DNA from: Microbacterium sp. RURRCA19A
GTDB taxonomy: Bacteria; Actinomycetota; Actinomycetes; Actinomycetales; Microbacteriaceae
Direction: 5' to 3'
Assembly (NCBI RefSeq): GCF_900156455.1
Contig: NZ_FTNQ01000001.1
Span: forward strand, 186,001 to 250,000
Length of the DNA: 64,000 nt
How positions within the stretch are numbered: position 1 is the stretch's first letter; each line of letters begins with the position of its first letter. The position numbers and the translations under genes are program-made. The notes beneath the pieces were generated by a model. It did not search any database. It was not told the DNA's origin and saw only the letters and a list, made by a program, of their open reading frames with translations. Of the stretch, positions 51,600 to 60,390 are shown piece by piece.

Positions 51600-52103
51600 T
51601 CAGCAGCACGGCAGGAGGATCGCGCGCGGCACCCCGCCCAGCAGCCGCAGCGGGTTGACGTACTCGCCGTTCCACCGCACGCCGAAGTGCAGCGCACCCG
51701 CGCCGACGTGCCCGCCGAGCGCGACATCGCCGACCGGGTCGCCGCGGATGACGCCCGCGCCCACGTCGAGTTCGGTCGTGACCGGCTCGAAGGTGGTGAC
51801 GAGCCCGTCCCCGTGGTCGATGGTGACGACGGGGCGCCCCGCGACGGCGCCCGCGAACGCCACCCGTCCGTCGGCGGGAGAGCGCACGCGCTCGACATCG
51901 CCGAGATCGAGGCCGCGGTGCCCGGGGGCGTACGGGCTCGCCGGAGCCACGAACGGACGCACCACGTGCACGACGGTCACAGGCCACAGCCAGTCACGCC
52001 CCGCGAGCGGGTCGGCTCCGGCGGCGGTCGCGGTCGGGGCGGGTGTCAGGGCCACCGCGACCATGATCAGCAGGGAAAGACCGGCGACGAAACGACTCCT
52101 CAT
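51600..52103 (-). CDS. M23-like peptidase-fold secreted protein
   Basis: 167 residues from ATG 52103. A signal peptide (about 1-28, ending TATAA) precedes an M23 LytM-type barrel with [19 protein letters not shown], giving the zinc ligands H62 and D66, and [16 protein letters not shown], giving H139. The first His of the canonical HxH pair is Ala137, so the catalytic base is missing. Proteins of this type upstream of rpsB in Actinobacteria share this loss, as I recall. It may bind peptidoglycan without cutting it. Confidence 0.8.
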   Translation of the reverse strand: MRSRFVAGLSLLIMVAVALTPAPTATAAGADPLAGRDWLWPVTVVHVVRPFVAPASPYAPGHRGLDLGDVERVRSPADGRVAFAGAVAGRPVVTIDHGDGLVTTFEPVTTELDVGAGVIRGDPVGDVALGGHVGAGALHFGVRWNGEYVNPLRLLGGVPRAILLPCC

Positions 52104-52201
52104 GGCGACGAGCGTGCCCGCCGGGACGACGGGACCGTGTGTGGCATCGCACGTTCGGTGGGGGAAGCGCGTACCGGACGGCGTGGGGAGGAGCCGTCCT
52201 G

Positions 52202-52419
52202 TATGCTGGAGACCGCATCCCGTGTATCGGGATGACTCCGCGTGCCCACAGCGCACCGCACTGGTCCTCGGATCAGCGCACCGCGCGGCATCCACACCCC
52301 ATGGTCCTCCGCTCCGGCGGAAGGCGGGTGTGCGCCGGGCACCAGGCTCGCCGGTCACTCGACCGGCGCGGAACAACCACAACCATGGCGCGAGAGCGCC
52401 GCAGAACAGGAGTACGACC
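52202..52419 (+). promoter_or_regulatory. rpsB promoter and 5' leader of about 210 nt
   Basis: TATGCT (52202-52207) is the likely -10. The leader has hairpin CATCCCG-TGTAT-CGGGATG (52216-52234) and GC-rich pairing further on. SD ACAGGAG lies at 52406-52412. The stretch 52104-52419 holds no protein gene. Long leaders before rpsB often mediate autoregulation by S2. Confidence 0.55.
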
Positions 52420-53325
52420 ATGGCCGTCGTCACCATCCGCCAGCTGCTCGACAGCGGCGTTCACTTCGGACACCAGACCCGCCGGTGGAACCCGAAGGTC
52501 AAGCGCTTCATCCTGACCGAGCGCTCCGGCATCCACATCATCGACCTCCAGCAGTCGCTGTCGTACATCGACAAGGCGTACGAGTTCGTCAAGGAGACCG
52601 TCGCGCACGGCGGCACCATCCTCTTCGTCGGCACCAAGAAGCAGGCGCAGGAAGTCCTCGCCGAGCAGGCGACGCGTGTGGGCCAGCCCTACGTCAACCA
52701 GCGCTGGCTCGGTGGCCTCCTCACCAACTTCTCGACCGTCTCCAAGCGCCTCGCTCGCATGAAGGAGCTCGAGGAGCTCGACTACGAGAACCCGGCCGAG
52801 AGCGGCTTCACCAAGAAGGAGCTGCTGCTCAAGAAGCGCGAGCTCGACAAGCTGCACAAGTCGCTGGGCGGTATCCGCAACCTGCAGAAGACGCCCTCCG
52901 CGATCTGGGTCGTCGACGCCAAGCGCGAGCACCTCGCCATCGACGAGGCCAAGAAGCTCGGCATCCCCGTGATCGGCATCCTCGACACCAACGCCGACCC
53001 CGACGAGTTCCAGTACCCGATCCCCGGCAACGACGACGCGATCCGTTCCGTGAGCCTGCTCACGCGCATCATCGCCGACGCCGCCGCCGAGGGTCTGATC
53101 CAGCGTCACCAGCCCGCCGGTGAGGACGAGGCCGCCGAGCCCCTCGCCGAGTGGGAGCGCGAGCTGCTCGAGACCCCCGCCGAGACCGGTGCCGAGGCCG
53201 TCGAGGCGGCGACCGAGTCCGCTGACGACGCCGCCGGCGCCGAGGCTCACGACGAGGCCGTCGCCGCCGCTTCGGGCGAGGAGACCGCTGAGGTCGCCGA
53301 GGCCGAGGCCACCGACAGCAAGTAA
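52420..53325 (+). CDS. rpsB: 30S ribosomal protein S2
   Basis: 301 residues from ATG 52420, fixed by [18 protein letters not shown]. Core features are [33 protein letters not shown] and [17 protein letters not shown]. The last 60 residues form an acidic Ala/Glu-rich tail, usual in Microbacteriaceae but not universal. rpsB-tsf-pyrH-frr is the classical order. Confidence 0.97.
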   Translation: MAVVTIRQLLDSGVHFGHQTRRWNPKVKRFILTERSGIHIIDLQQSLSYIDKAYEFVKETVAHGGTILFVGTKKQAQEVLAEQATRVGQPYVNQRWLGGLLTNFSTVSKRLARMKELEELDYENPAESGFTKKELLLKKRELDKLHKSLGGIRNLQKTPSAIWVVDAKREHLAIDEAKKLGIPVIGILDTNADPDEFQYPIPGNDDAIRSVSLLTRIIADAAAEGLIQRHQPAGEDEAAEPLAEWERELLETPAETGAEAVEAATESADDAAGAEAHDEAVAAASGEETAEVAEAEATDSK

Positions 53326-53331
53326 GCGCGC

Positions 53332-53417
53332 CGCCGCGACACCGCGGCGTCACCCGCACAGGCTACGATCCGGCGGGGTCGTGACCGCATCCCTCGGGGT
53401 GCGCACGGCCCCGCCGG
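53332..53417 (+). promoter_or_regulatory. rpsB-tsf intergenic region: hairpin, promoter and leader structure
   Basis: CGCCGCG-ACAC-CGCGGCG (53332-53349) may attenuate read-through. TACGAT (53364-53369) is a possible tsf -10. Downstream CCGGCGGGG (53370-53378) pairs with CCCCGCCGG (53409-53417). Confidence 0.5.
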
Positions 53418-53457
53418 TCTCACATCAGAACGCACAACGACAAGGAGACGCCACACC

Positions 53458-54285
53458 ATGGCAAACTTCACGATCGCCGACATCAAGGCCCTGCGCGAGC
53501 AGCTCGGCACCGGCATGGTCGACACCAAGAAGGCGCTCGAAGAGGCCGACGGCGACGTCGAGAAGGCCGTCGAGATCCTGCGCCTCAAGGGCGCGAAGGG
53601 CAACGCGAAGCGCGCCGACCGCTCCACGAGCGAGGGCCTGGTCACCGCTCGCGAGTCCGCGGGCGCCGTGACGCTGCTCGAGCTCGCCTGCGAGACCGAC
53701 TTCGTGGCGAAGAACGACCGCTTCATCGCGCTGGCCGACAAGGTCGTCACCGCGGCCGCCGCCGCCGGTGCCGACTCGGTCGAGGCCGCCCTCGCCGCCG
53801 ACGCCGACGGTCAGACCGTCGAGCAGCTCATCTCGGACGAGGCCGCCATCATCGGCGAGAAGGTCGAGCTGCGTCGCGTCCGCACCATCCGCGGCGACAA
53901 GTTCGAGGTCTACCTGCACAAGACCAGCAAGGACCTCCCGCCGCAGGTCGGCGTCGTCCTCGCCTACACCGGCGACGACGCGGAGACGGCGCGCTCCATC
54001 GCGCAGCACATCTCGTTCGCCAACCCGTCGTACCTCACCCGTGACGCCGTGCCCGAGGCCGACGTCGAGAAGGAGCGCGAGATCGTCACCGAGATCTCCC
54101 GCAACGAGGGCAAGCCCGAGGCCGCGCTCCCGAAGATCGTAGAGGGTCGCGTGAACGCGTTCTTCAAGCAGGTCGCGCTCCTCGACCAGGACTACGCGAA
54201 GGACAACAAGCTGTCCGTCGCGAAGGTCGCGTCCGACGCCGGTCTCACCCTGACCGACTTCGCCCGCTTCAAGGTCGGCGCGTAA
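53458..54285 (+). CDS. tsf: elongation factor Ts
   Basis: 275 residues, SD AAGGAG at 53442-53447. EF-Ts exchanges nucleotide on EF-Tu. The N-terminal UBA-like domain is IKALREQLGTGMVDTKKAL, followed by LLELACETDFVAKNDRF, the EF-Tu-contacting TDFVA motif. It ends at a strong terminator, so pyrH is a separate unit. Confidence 0.97.
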   Translation: MANFTIADIKALREQLGTGMVDTKKALEEADGDVEKAVEILRLKGAKGNAKRADRSTSEGLVTARESAGAVTLLELACETDFVAKNDRFIALADKVVTAAAAAGADSVEAALAADADGQTVEQLISDEAAIIGEKVELRRVRTIRGDKFEVYLHKTSKDLPPQVGVVLAYTGDDAETARSIAQHISFANPSYLTRDAVPEADVEKEREIVTEISRNEGKPEAALPKIVEGRVNAFFKQVALLDQDYAKDNKLSVAKVASDAGLTLTDFARFKVGA

Positions 54286-54297
54286 GCACCGATGACG

Positions 54298-54331
54298 AGG
54301 CCCGGGATGCCATGGCATCCCGGGCCTTTTC
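54298..54331 (+). terminator. perfect palindromic terminator after tsf containing inverted GGATGCC
   Basis: A 30-nt perfect palindrome (54298-54327) is centred on CCATGG and followed by TTTT. Each arm contains GGATGCC or GGCATCC. Confidence 0.9.
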
Positions 54332-54370
54332 CCTGCGCGCGTGGCGTATCGGTCGCGTCCGCGGGGGAGA

Positions 54371-54376
54371 TAGTTT
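54371..54376 (+). promoter_or_regulatory. pyrH -10 box
   Basis: TAGTTT, giving a leader of about 20 nt with GAGAGGA before GTG 54401. Confidence 0.5.
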
Positions 54377-54400
54377 GAACCAGACGAGAGGACATGACAC

Positions 54401-55120
54401 GTGATCGATGAAGCGACCCGGCGCCGCCGCGTTCTGCTCAAACTGTCCGGTGAGGCCTTCGGCGGGGGACAGCTCGGGGTCAACCCCGACGTCGTCAGCC
54501 AGATCGCTCGAGAGATCGCCGAGGCGGTGGATCGCGTGGAGATCGCGATCGTCGTCGGCGGTGGCAACTTCTTCCGCGGCGCGGAGCTCAGCCAGCGCGG
54601 CATGGACCGTGGCCGCGCCGACTACATGGGCATGCTCGGCACCGTGATGAACGCGCTCGCGCTGCAGGACTTCCTCGAGCAGGCCGGAGCCGCCACGCGC
54701 GTGCAGTCCGCGATCTCGATGACGCAGGTCGCGGAGCCCTACATCCCGCGTCGCGCGCAGCGGCACATGGAGAAGGGCCGCGTCGTCATCTTCGGCGCCG
54801 GCGCCGGCCTGCCGTACTTCTCCACCGACACCGTCGCCGCGCAGCGTGCCCTCGAGATCGGTGCGTCCGAGGTGCTGGTCGCCAAGAACGGCGTCGACGG
54901 CGTCTACACCGCCGATCCCCGCGTGGACGCGACAGCCACGAAGCTCGACCACCTCACCTACAACGACGCCCTGCAGAAGGGCCTCAAGGTCGTGGACTCG
55001 ACGGCGTTCAGCCTGTGCATGGACAACGGCATGGACATGCGGGTGTTCGGCATGGAGCCCGCGGGCAACGTCACCCGAGCCCTTCTCGGCGAGACCATCG
55101 GTACGCTCGTCACTTCGTGA
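54401..55120 (+). CDS. pyrH: uridylate kinase
   Basis: 239 residues from GTG 54401. PyrH phosphorylates UMP to UDP. It shows the amino-acid-kinase fold: [46 protein letters not shown] and [16 protein letters not shown]. The length is standard for hexameric bacterial UMP kinase. A GC-rich hairpin at 55127-55153 lies between it and frr. Confidence 0.97.
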   Translation: MIDEATRRRRVLLKLSGEAFGGGQLGVNPDVVSQIAREIAEAVDRVEIAIVVGGGNFFRGAELSQRGMDRGRADYMGMLGTVMNALALQDFLEQAGAATRVQSAISMTQVAEPYIPRRAQRHMEKGRVVIFGAGAGLPYFSTDTVAAQRALEIGASEVLVAKNGVDGVYTADPRVDATATKLDHLTYNDALQKGLKVVDSTAFSLCMDNGMDMRVFGMEPAGNVTRALLGETIGTLVTS

Positions 55121-55126
55121 CGCGCG

Positions 55127-55153
55127 GCGCGGGCCCGGGTCCCGGGCCCGCGC
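55127..55153. terminator. GC-rich hairpin between pyrH and frr
   Basis: GCGCGGGCCCGGG (55127-55139) is inverted at 55141-55153. There is no T-run; it may pause or stop read-through before the frr promoter. Confidence 0.5.
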
Positions 55154-55158
55154 GCGAC

Positions 55159-55164
55159 TAGACT
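55159..55164 (+). promoter_or_regulatory. frr -10 box
   Basis: TAGACT; the leader to GTG 55195 is about 24 nt with ATGGAG as SD. Confidence 0.5.
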
Positions 55165-55194
55165 GGGAAGCCAGTTCCAACGAATGGAGTCACC

Positions 55195-55749
55195 GTGATC
55201 GCCGATGTCCTCGCCGATGCCGGAGCGCGCATGGATCGCGCCGTGGAGGCCGCGAAGGAGGACTTCGCGACCGTCCGCACCGGACGCGCGAACCCCCAGA
55301 TGTTCCAGAAGGTCCTGGTCGACTACTACGGCTCTCCGACGCCCCTCGCGCAGCTCGCTTCGCTGAACAACCCCGAGGCGCGCACCCTCGTGGTGAACCC
55401 CTACGACAAGTCCGCGCTCAAGGCCATCGAGCAGGCGATCCGCGACATGCCGAACCTCGGCGTCAACCCGACGAACGACGGCAACATCGTGCGCGTCACG
55501 ATGCCCGAGCTGACCGAGGATCGCCGCAAGGAGTACGTCAAGATCGTGCGCGGCAAGGGCGAGGACGCGAAGGTCCAGGTGCGCAACCTCCGCCGCAAGG
55601 CCAAGGACGACCTGGATGCGCTCAAGAGCGACGTCGGAGAAGACGAGCTCGTCCGCGCCGAGAAGGAGCTCGACGGTGTGACCCGAGCGCACGTCGACGC
55701 GATCGACGAGGCGCTCAAGCGCAAAGAGGCCGAGCTGCTCGAGGTCTGA
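55195..55749 (+). CDS. frr: ribosome recycling factor
   Basis: 184 residues from GTG 55195. RRF splits post-termination ribosomes with EF-G. Family segments are [34 protein letters not shown] and [15 protein letters not shown]. cdsA follows after three bases, so recycling factor and phospholipid precursor synthesis share a transcript, as in many bacteria. Confidence 0.97.
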   Translation: MIADVLADAGARMDRAVEAAKEDFATVRTGRANPQMFQKVLVDYYGSPTPLAQLASLNNPEARTLVVNPYDKSALKAIEQAIRDMPNLGVNPTNDGNIVRVTMPELTEDRRKEYVKIVRGKGEDAKVQVRNLRRKAKDDLDALKSDVGEDELVRAEKELDGVTRAHVDAIDEALKRKEAELLEV

Positions 55750-55752
55750 CCC

Positions 55753-56802
55753 ATGCCCCAGGCCCCCGACGACGACGTGACGGCGCCCGCCGAGCCGCCC
55801 TCCGGACGGAGGAGCGACCCGGCGCGGCGCGCAGCGAACACCGGTGAGACGGTGACCGCGATCGAGTCGCAGTTGCGCGCCATGCGGACGGATGCCGAGC
55901 AGCACATCGCCCATGCCCGGGCGGAGTTCGACCAGGCCAACGAACGTATCAAGCAGCGCACCGGACGCGATCTGATCGTGGCCAGCCTCATCGGTGTGGC
56001 GATCGGCGTCGTCGTCATCGCTTCGCTGATCTTCGTCAAATGGCTCTTCGCGTTCTTCGCGCTCGGCGCCATGGTGCTGGCGGTGCTGGAGTTCTCGCGC
56101 GCCCTGCAGGTGGCGGGGCGTCGCGTCGACGTCGTCCCCCAGCTGGTGGCGGGCGTCCTCCTGCTGGCCAGCGGTTTCCTGGCGGGTCTGTGGCTGCACT
56201 GGGTGGCCGCGCTCGTGGCCGTCGCGTTCGTCGTCGTCTGGCGCCTCACCGCGCAGCTCCACGCGCATGACGGACGCGCGCGGACCGAGGTCCTCGCCGA
56301 TGTCCTCGTCGCGGCCTTCGTGCAGATGTACGTGCCGTTCCTCACCAGCATGGCGATGGTCCTGCTCGCCGAGGACGGTGGGGAGTGGTGGGTCCTGGCC
56401 TTCCTGGTGCTCGCGGTCGTGGCCGACACCGGCGCCTACGTCTCGGGTCTGACCTTCGGCCGAGGCGGGCGGCATCCGATGGCCCCGCGGATCAGCCCGA
56501 AGAAGACCTGGGAGGGTTTCGCCGGTGCGTGCGTCGCCGCCCTCGCGGCCGGAGTCCTGCTCGCCGTGTTCATGCTGCAGGTCCCGTGGTGGACCGGCCT
56601 CATCTTCGGGGCCGTCGTTCTCGCCACGGCGACCGTGGGCGACCTCGGTGAGTCGATGCTCAAGCGCGATCTCGGCATCAAGGACATGAGTTCGTGGCTG
56701 CCGGGCCACGGCGGCGTGCTCGATCGCCTGGACTCGATCCTGCCGTCCGCCACGGCAGCGCTGGCGATGTACTACCTCCTCGCGCCCCTGGGAGCGTCAT
56801 GA
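55753..56802 (+). CDS. cdsA: phosphatidate cytidylyltransferase
   Basis: 349 residues. CdsA makes CDP-diacylglycerol in the membrane. A hydrophilic N-terminal region of about 75 residues with helical character (AIESQLRAMRTDAEQHIAHA) precedes about eight membrane helices. The signature is split between ISPKKTWEGFAGA and KRDLGIKDMSSWLPGHGGVLDRLDS (read in two parts; the latter has the metal-binding Asp residues). The N-terminal extension is longer than in E. coli. It overlaps the next gene as ATGA. Confidence 0.95.
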   Translation: MPQAPDDDVTAPAEPPSGRRSDPARRAANTGETVTAIESQLRAMRTDAEQHIAHARAEFDQANERIKQRTGRDLIVASLIGVAIGVVVIASLIFVKWLFAFFALGAMVLAVLEFSRALQVAGRRVDVVPQLVAGVLLLASGFLAGLWLHWVAALVAVAFVVVWRLTAQLHAHDGRARTEVLADVLVAAFVQMYVPFLTSMAMVLLAEDGGEWWVLAFLVLAVVADTGAYVSGLTFGRGGRHPMAPRISPKKTWEGFAGACVAALAAGVLLAVFMLQVPWWTGLIFGAVVLATATVGDLGESMLKRDLGIKDMSSWLPGHGGVLDRLDSILPSATAALAMYYLLAPLGAS

Positions 56803-57365
56803 CAGATACCCGCACCGACCGCTCGGCCCCGTTCCCCGACGCTCCGCGCCGCAAGCGGGGATACGAGAAGCGGGCCGTCGACGCCTTCCTCGAGAAGGCG
56901 CGGGAAGCCTTCGAGGCGGACGAGCCCGGCGCCCTCCGCTCCGCCGAGGTGCGTTCGGCATCCTTCCCGCTCGTGCGCGGCGGTTACGCCATCGGACCGG
57001 TGGATGCCGCGCTCGGACGCGTCGAGGACGCCTTCGCCGCCCGTGAGCGCGAGTACGCCCTCTCTCGTCTCGGCGCTCGTGCCTGGGTGGCCGAGACGCG
57101 CGACACCGCGCAGGTCGTCCTGGACCGCCTTGCACGACCGCGCGGAAAGCGCTTCGACCGGGTCGGTTTCCTTCACTACGGCTACAGCGTCCACGAGGTC
57201 GACATCGTCGCCGACCGCATCGCGCGCTACCTCGCGACGGGCGACGCGATCACGGCGGAACAGGTCCGTTCGGTCGCGTTCCGCACGCAGCGCGGGGGGT
57301 ACCGCGAGACGCAGGTCGACGCGGTGCTCGACGCCGTCGTCGAGGTCATGCTCGCGGTCGGCTGA
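56799..57365 (+). CDS. DivIVA-motif repeat protein
   Basis: 188 residues from ATG 56799, overlapping cdsA. Four copies of a DivIVA-domain-like motif are visible: KRGYEKRAVDAFLEKA, RGGYAIGPVDAALGRVEDAF, HYGYSVHEVDIVADRIARYL and RGGYRETQVDAVLDAVVEVM. In DivIVA the single such motif mediates binding to curved membrane. No coiled-coil tail follows, so this is not DivIVA/Wag31 itself. A role at the pole or septum is an inference from the motif and from coupling to lipid synthesis. Confidence 0.78.
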   Translation: MTDTRTDRSAPFPDAPRRKRGYEKRAVDAFLEKAREAFEADEPGALRSAEVRSASFPLVRGGYAIGPVDAALGRVEDAFAAREREYALSRLGARAWVAETRDTAQVVLDRLARPRGKRFDRVGFLHYGYSVHEVDIVADRIARYLATGDAITAEQVRSVAFRTQRGGYRETQVDAVLDAVVEVMLAVG

Positions 57366-57396
57366 GCCTCGCGTAGCCGTCGACCGAACCGATCGG

Positions 57397-57402
57397 TAGA
57401 AT
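57397..57402 (+). promoter_or_regulatory. -10 box of the transglycosylase-like gene
   Basis: TAGAAT ends 10 nt before GTG 57413; a very short or absent leader is expected. Confidence 0.5.
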
Positions 57403-57412
57403 CGGACGCACT

Positions 57413-58123
57413 GTGACTTCCGGATCCGATCTCACGCGTACGTCCTCGCGGCGCGTGGCCCGACGCGCCCACGCTCCAGCGGACGTGGTGCATCCGGCTC
57501 CGTCGGGCCGCCGCGGGCCGCACTGGTCCCGGCGTCGCGGTGTCGTCGCGGTGTTCGCCGCCTGCGCCGCCCTCGCGTTCACCGGCGCCTACGTCGGTCC
57601 GATGGGCGGCGCGATGCTCCGCGCTCAGGCCGAAGAACCGCGGACGGTGACGCTGTACGCCGAAGGGCTCGACGACGCGCAGCAGGTCTCCACCGGGGGA
57701 GAGAAGCAGACGCCGACCCTCGACCGGTCGAGTTACAACGTCTACGTCACGCCCAAGCCCACCCCGACCCCGACGCCCACGAAAGAATCGTCTTCCTCCG
57801 GGTCGAACGCCTCGAGCAGTGCGGGTCCGCTGTTCTACACCGGCGGTGGCGCACCGGCCGAGTGGATGGCCGCCGCGGGCATCTCCGGCGACGACATGGG
57901 CTACGTCGACTACATCGTCAGCCGCGAGAGCGGCTGGAACCCGAACGCGACGAACCGCTCGTCCGGCGCCTGCGGACTGGTTCAGGCGTTGCCGTGCAGC
58001 AAGGTGCCCGGCAACGGATACGACCCGGTCGACAACCTGCGGTGGGCCACCGGCTACGCCGTCGGCCGGTACGGCAGCTGGGCCGGCGCGTACGCGTTCT
58101 GGACCAGCAACCACTGGTGGTGA
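57413..58123 (+). CDS. secreted lytic transglycosylase-like protein
   Basis: 236 residues from GTG 57413. A basic N-terminus (about 1-45) and one hydrophobic segment (about 45-65) act as signal or anchor. A Pro/Thr-rich linker (KPTPTPTPTKESSSSG) leads to an SLT-type C-terminal domain, with the catalytic Glu in DYIVSRESGWNPNA and the helix GSWAGAYAFWTSNHWW at the end. Two Cys (ACGLVQ, LPCSK) may form a disulfide. It probably cleaves peptidoglycan during growth. Confidence 0.82.
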   Translation: MTSGSDLTRTSSRRVARRAHAPADVVHPAPSGRRGPHWSRRRGVVAVFAACAALAFTGAYVGPMGGAMLRAQAEEPRTVTLYAEGLDDAQQVSTGGEKQTPTLDRSSYNVYVTPKPTPTPTPTKESSSSGSNASSSAGPLFYTGGGAPAEWMAAAGISGDDMGYVDYIVSRESGWNPNATNRSSGACGLVQALPCSKVPGNGYDPVDNLRWATGYAVGRYGSWAGAYAFWTSNHWW

Positions 58124-58130
58124 CGGGAAC

Positions 58131-58418
58131 GTGCCCCGTTCCCGGAAGCGGCGTCCGTCCAGCGACCGCGCCGACGTCTCGCTCGATCGTCTGATCGCCG
58201 GCTGGAAGCGCGTCGAGGTCAAGCGCGGTGTCGAGTGGACCGTCCAACCGATCTCGGCGCCGCAGGCGCAGAAGACCTATGTCTGCCCCGGATGCGGGCG
58301 CACCGTCGAGGTGGGTGTCGCCCACGTCGTGGTGTGGCGCGCCGATGGAGTCCTGGGCGACTCGGCGGATCTCGCCGCTCGTCGTCACTGGCACACGCCC
58401 TGTTGGAGGATCGCCTGA
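58131..58418 (+). CDS. small zinc-motif protein, conserved actinobacterial type
   Basis: 95 residues from GTG 58131 (GGGAAC upstream is a weak SD). A basic N-terminus (PRSRKRRPSSDR) is followed by a cysteine-histidine region: TYVCPGCGRTVEVGVAHVVV and RRHWHTPCW. The CxxC...HxH...C layout suggests a bound zinc. I recall similar short proteins in Actinobacteria annotated without firm function. Its stop overlaps the next start (TGATG), linking it to an alpha/beta hydrolase. Confidence 0.7.
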   Translation: MPRSRKRRPSSDRADVSLDRLIAGWKRVEVKRGVEWTVQPISAPQAQKTYVCPGCGRTVEVGVAHVVVWRADGVLGDSADLAARRHWHTPCWRIA

Positions 58419-59140
58419 TGGAGATACGCGGACCCGTGCTGCTCCCCGCCCGCCGCGAGGATGTCGAACTGACCACCGTCGACGATCTGACTCTGGTCGG
58501 CGAACTGGCGCTCCCCGAGGGACGCGAGCCCGTGGCCACCCTCGTGACGCTGCATCCGCTCCCGACGGCGGGTGGGTTCATGGACTCCCACATCCTGCGC
58601 AAGGCGGCGGGGCGGCTGCCGGCCCTCGCCGATCTCGCGGTCCTCCGCTTCAACACCCGCGGCACCACTTCACCGCGGGGGACGAGTGCGGGGACGTTCG
58701 ACGGGGGAGCGTCGGAGGTTTTCGACGTGGCGGCGGCGATGGACTTCGTGCGCGAGCGCGGCCTCCCGCGCCCGTGGCTGGTCGGTTGGTCGTTCGGGAC
58801 GGAGCTCGCGCTGAAGTACGGCCGCGACCACGACATCGAGGGCGTCATCCTGCTCTCGCCGCCGTTGCACCGCGCGGCGGCGGACGAGGTTGCCGCCTGG
58901 GCGGGCGACGAGCGCCGGATGGTGGTCCTGGTGCCGGAGTTCGACGACTACCTGCGCCCCGACGAGGCACGGGAGCGTTTCGCGTCCGTTCCCCACGCGC
59001 ACCTCATCGCGGTCGAGGGCGGTAAGCACCTGTGGGTCGGTGAGACGCAGACGCGTCGTGTGCTCACCGAGATCGTCGCGGCGGTGAACCCCGACGCCCT
59101 GCCGCTGCCGGTGGAGTGGGACGGTCCCGTCGCCGGCTGA
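58418..59140 (+). CDS. alpha/beta hydrolase
   Basis: 240 residues from ATG 58418. The nucleophile elbow GWSFGTELAL contains the Ser; the acid is probably in VPEFDDYLRP and the His in EGGKHLWVGE. VTLHPLPTAGG near residue 40 gives the oxyanion-type loop. The fold resembles dienelactone-hydrolase or YfbB-like esterases; the substrate is unknown. Its stop lies 3 bp from the stop of the convergent transporter gene, in a short palindrome holding both stop codons. Confidence 0.85.
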   Translation: MEIRGPVLLPARREDVELTTVDDLTLVGELALPEGREPVATLVTLHPLPTAGGFMDSHILRKAAGRLPALADLAVLRFNTRGTTSPRGTSAGTFDGGASEVFDVAAAMDFVRERGLPRPWLVGWSFGTELALKYGRDHDIEGVILLSPPLHRAAADEVAAWAGDERRMVVLVPEFDDYLRPDEARERFASVPHAHLIAVEGGKHLWVGETQTRRVLTEIVAAVNPDALPLPVEWDGPVAG

Positions 59141-59143
59141 GGC

Positions 59144-60217
59144 TCAGCGCTCGTTCTGGCGCGGGATGATGACCTCGCGGTAGATGATGAGGATGCTCGC
59201 GGCGACGGGGATCGCGATCAGCGCACCCAGCAGGTTCAGCAACGCGCCGCCGGCCAGCGCCGAGATGACCACGACCGACCCGGGCACGGACACGGCGCGG
59301 TTCATGATGCGCGGTGAGATCACGTACGCCTCGATCTGCATGTAGATCAGGTAGTAGATCGCGGCGATGATCGCCGTCGTGGGCGAGCCGAGACCGGGGA
59401 TGAGGCAGGTCAGCACGATGATCGTCGATCCGGTGAGCGTTCCGACCAGCGGGATCAGTGAGAAGAAGAATGCGATCACGGCGAGCACCGCGGGGAAGGG
59501 CGCGGCGATGATCGAGAGGAAGATCGCGCTCAGGATGCCGTTGATGACACCGAGGCTGACCTGACCCATGACGTAGTAGCCGACGGAGTCGGTGATCTTC
59601 TCGGACAACTCGATGAAGCGGGCACGCTTGGATGCCGGGACGAGCTGGTAGACCGCGGACTTCAGCGACGGCGTGGAGGCCGTGAAGTAGATCGTCAGGA
59701 TGAGGACGATGAACGCGCCGCCGAGGCCGGCGGCGACGGCACCGCCGATGGTGAGCAGGCTGTTGCCCACCATGGTCGAGATGGATCCGACGTCGAGCGT
59801 CGAGAACCAGTGCTGGATGCCCGCCCACACTTCGTCCAGGCGCAGCCAGGGGAAGTTGGCCGTGGCCCATTCCTCGACGCCGGTGACGATCTCGTTCCAC
59901 TTGCCCGGCTGCAGCAGACCCTCGATCTGTGCGATCAACTGCGTGATCTGACTCACGATGATCGGGACGACCATGAAGATGATGCCGGCGAAGACGCCGA
60001 GGACCCCGAGGATCGTCAGGAGGACGGCTGCCCAGCGCGGCAGTCCGCGCCGCTCGAGGAACGAGACCACCGGGTCGAGGCCCAGAGAGAGGAACAGCGC
60101 CGTCCCCACGTACAGGAGGATCGTCGACAGGTTCTGGATGCTCACGATCACCAGGAGCCCGACGCCGACGCCGAGGGTCGCGAGGATCGCGACCCGGAAA
60201 GGATTGTGGATCTTCAT
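59144..60217 (-). CDS. AI-2E family transporter (DUF20)
   Basis: 357 residues from ATG 60217, with AGGAG ten bases upstream; an in-frame ATG at 60250 would add a non-homologous tail. Eight or so hydrophobic segments and the family motifs PVVSFLERRGLPRWAAVLL, GQVSLGVINGILSAIFL and LIPLVGTLTGSTIIV are seen. The family includes AI-2 exporters and Na+/H+ or other transporters; no signalling gene is nearby, so the substrate is open. Confidence 0.88.
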   Translation of the reverse strand: MKIHNPFRVAILATLGVGVGLLVIVSIQNLSTILLYVGTALFLSLGLDPVVSFLERRGLPRWAAVLLTILGVLGVFAGIIFMVVPIIVSQITQLIAQIEGLLQPGKWNEIVTGVEEWATANFPWLRLDEVWAGIQHWFSTLDVGSISTMVGNSLLTIGGAVAAGLGGAFIVLILTIYFTASTPSLKSAVYQLVPASKRARFIELSEKITDSVGYYVMGQVSLGVINGILSAIFLSIIAAPFPAVLAVIAFFFSLIPLVGTLTGSTIIVLTCLIPGLGSPTTAIIAAIYYLIYMQIEAYVISPRIMNRAVSVPGSVVVISALAGGALLNLLGALIAIPVAASILIIYREVIIPRQNER

Positions 60218-60330
60218 CCTGATCGACTCCTGCCTCCGCCGGGCGAGCATGCCCGTGTCGAAAGGATACTGAGCGGGGGCGCTTCGTCCAGACCGCCGCA
60301 CCTCGCCGCGAACTTTCAGCCGGGCTCGGC

Positions 60331-60336
60331 TAGTCT
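60331..60336 (+). promoter_or_regulatory. -10 box upstream of the membrane/lipoprotein fusion gene
   Basis: TAGTCT; the leader to GTG 60391 would be about 48 nt, including GGGGAT as a possible SD. Confidence 0.4.
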
Positions 60337-60390
60337 GAAACGTCGATTCTTCGGTGGCCGCCCGAGTCGCCGGTGGGGATGGTGTGTAGC

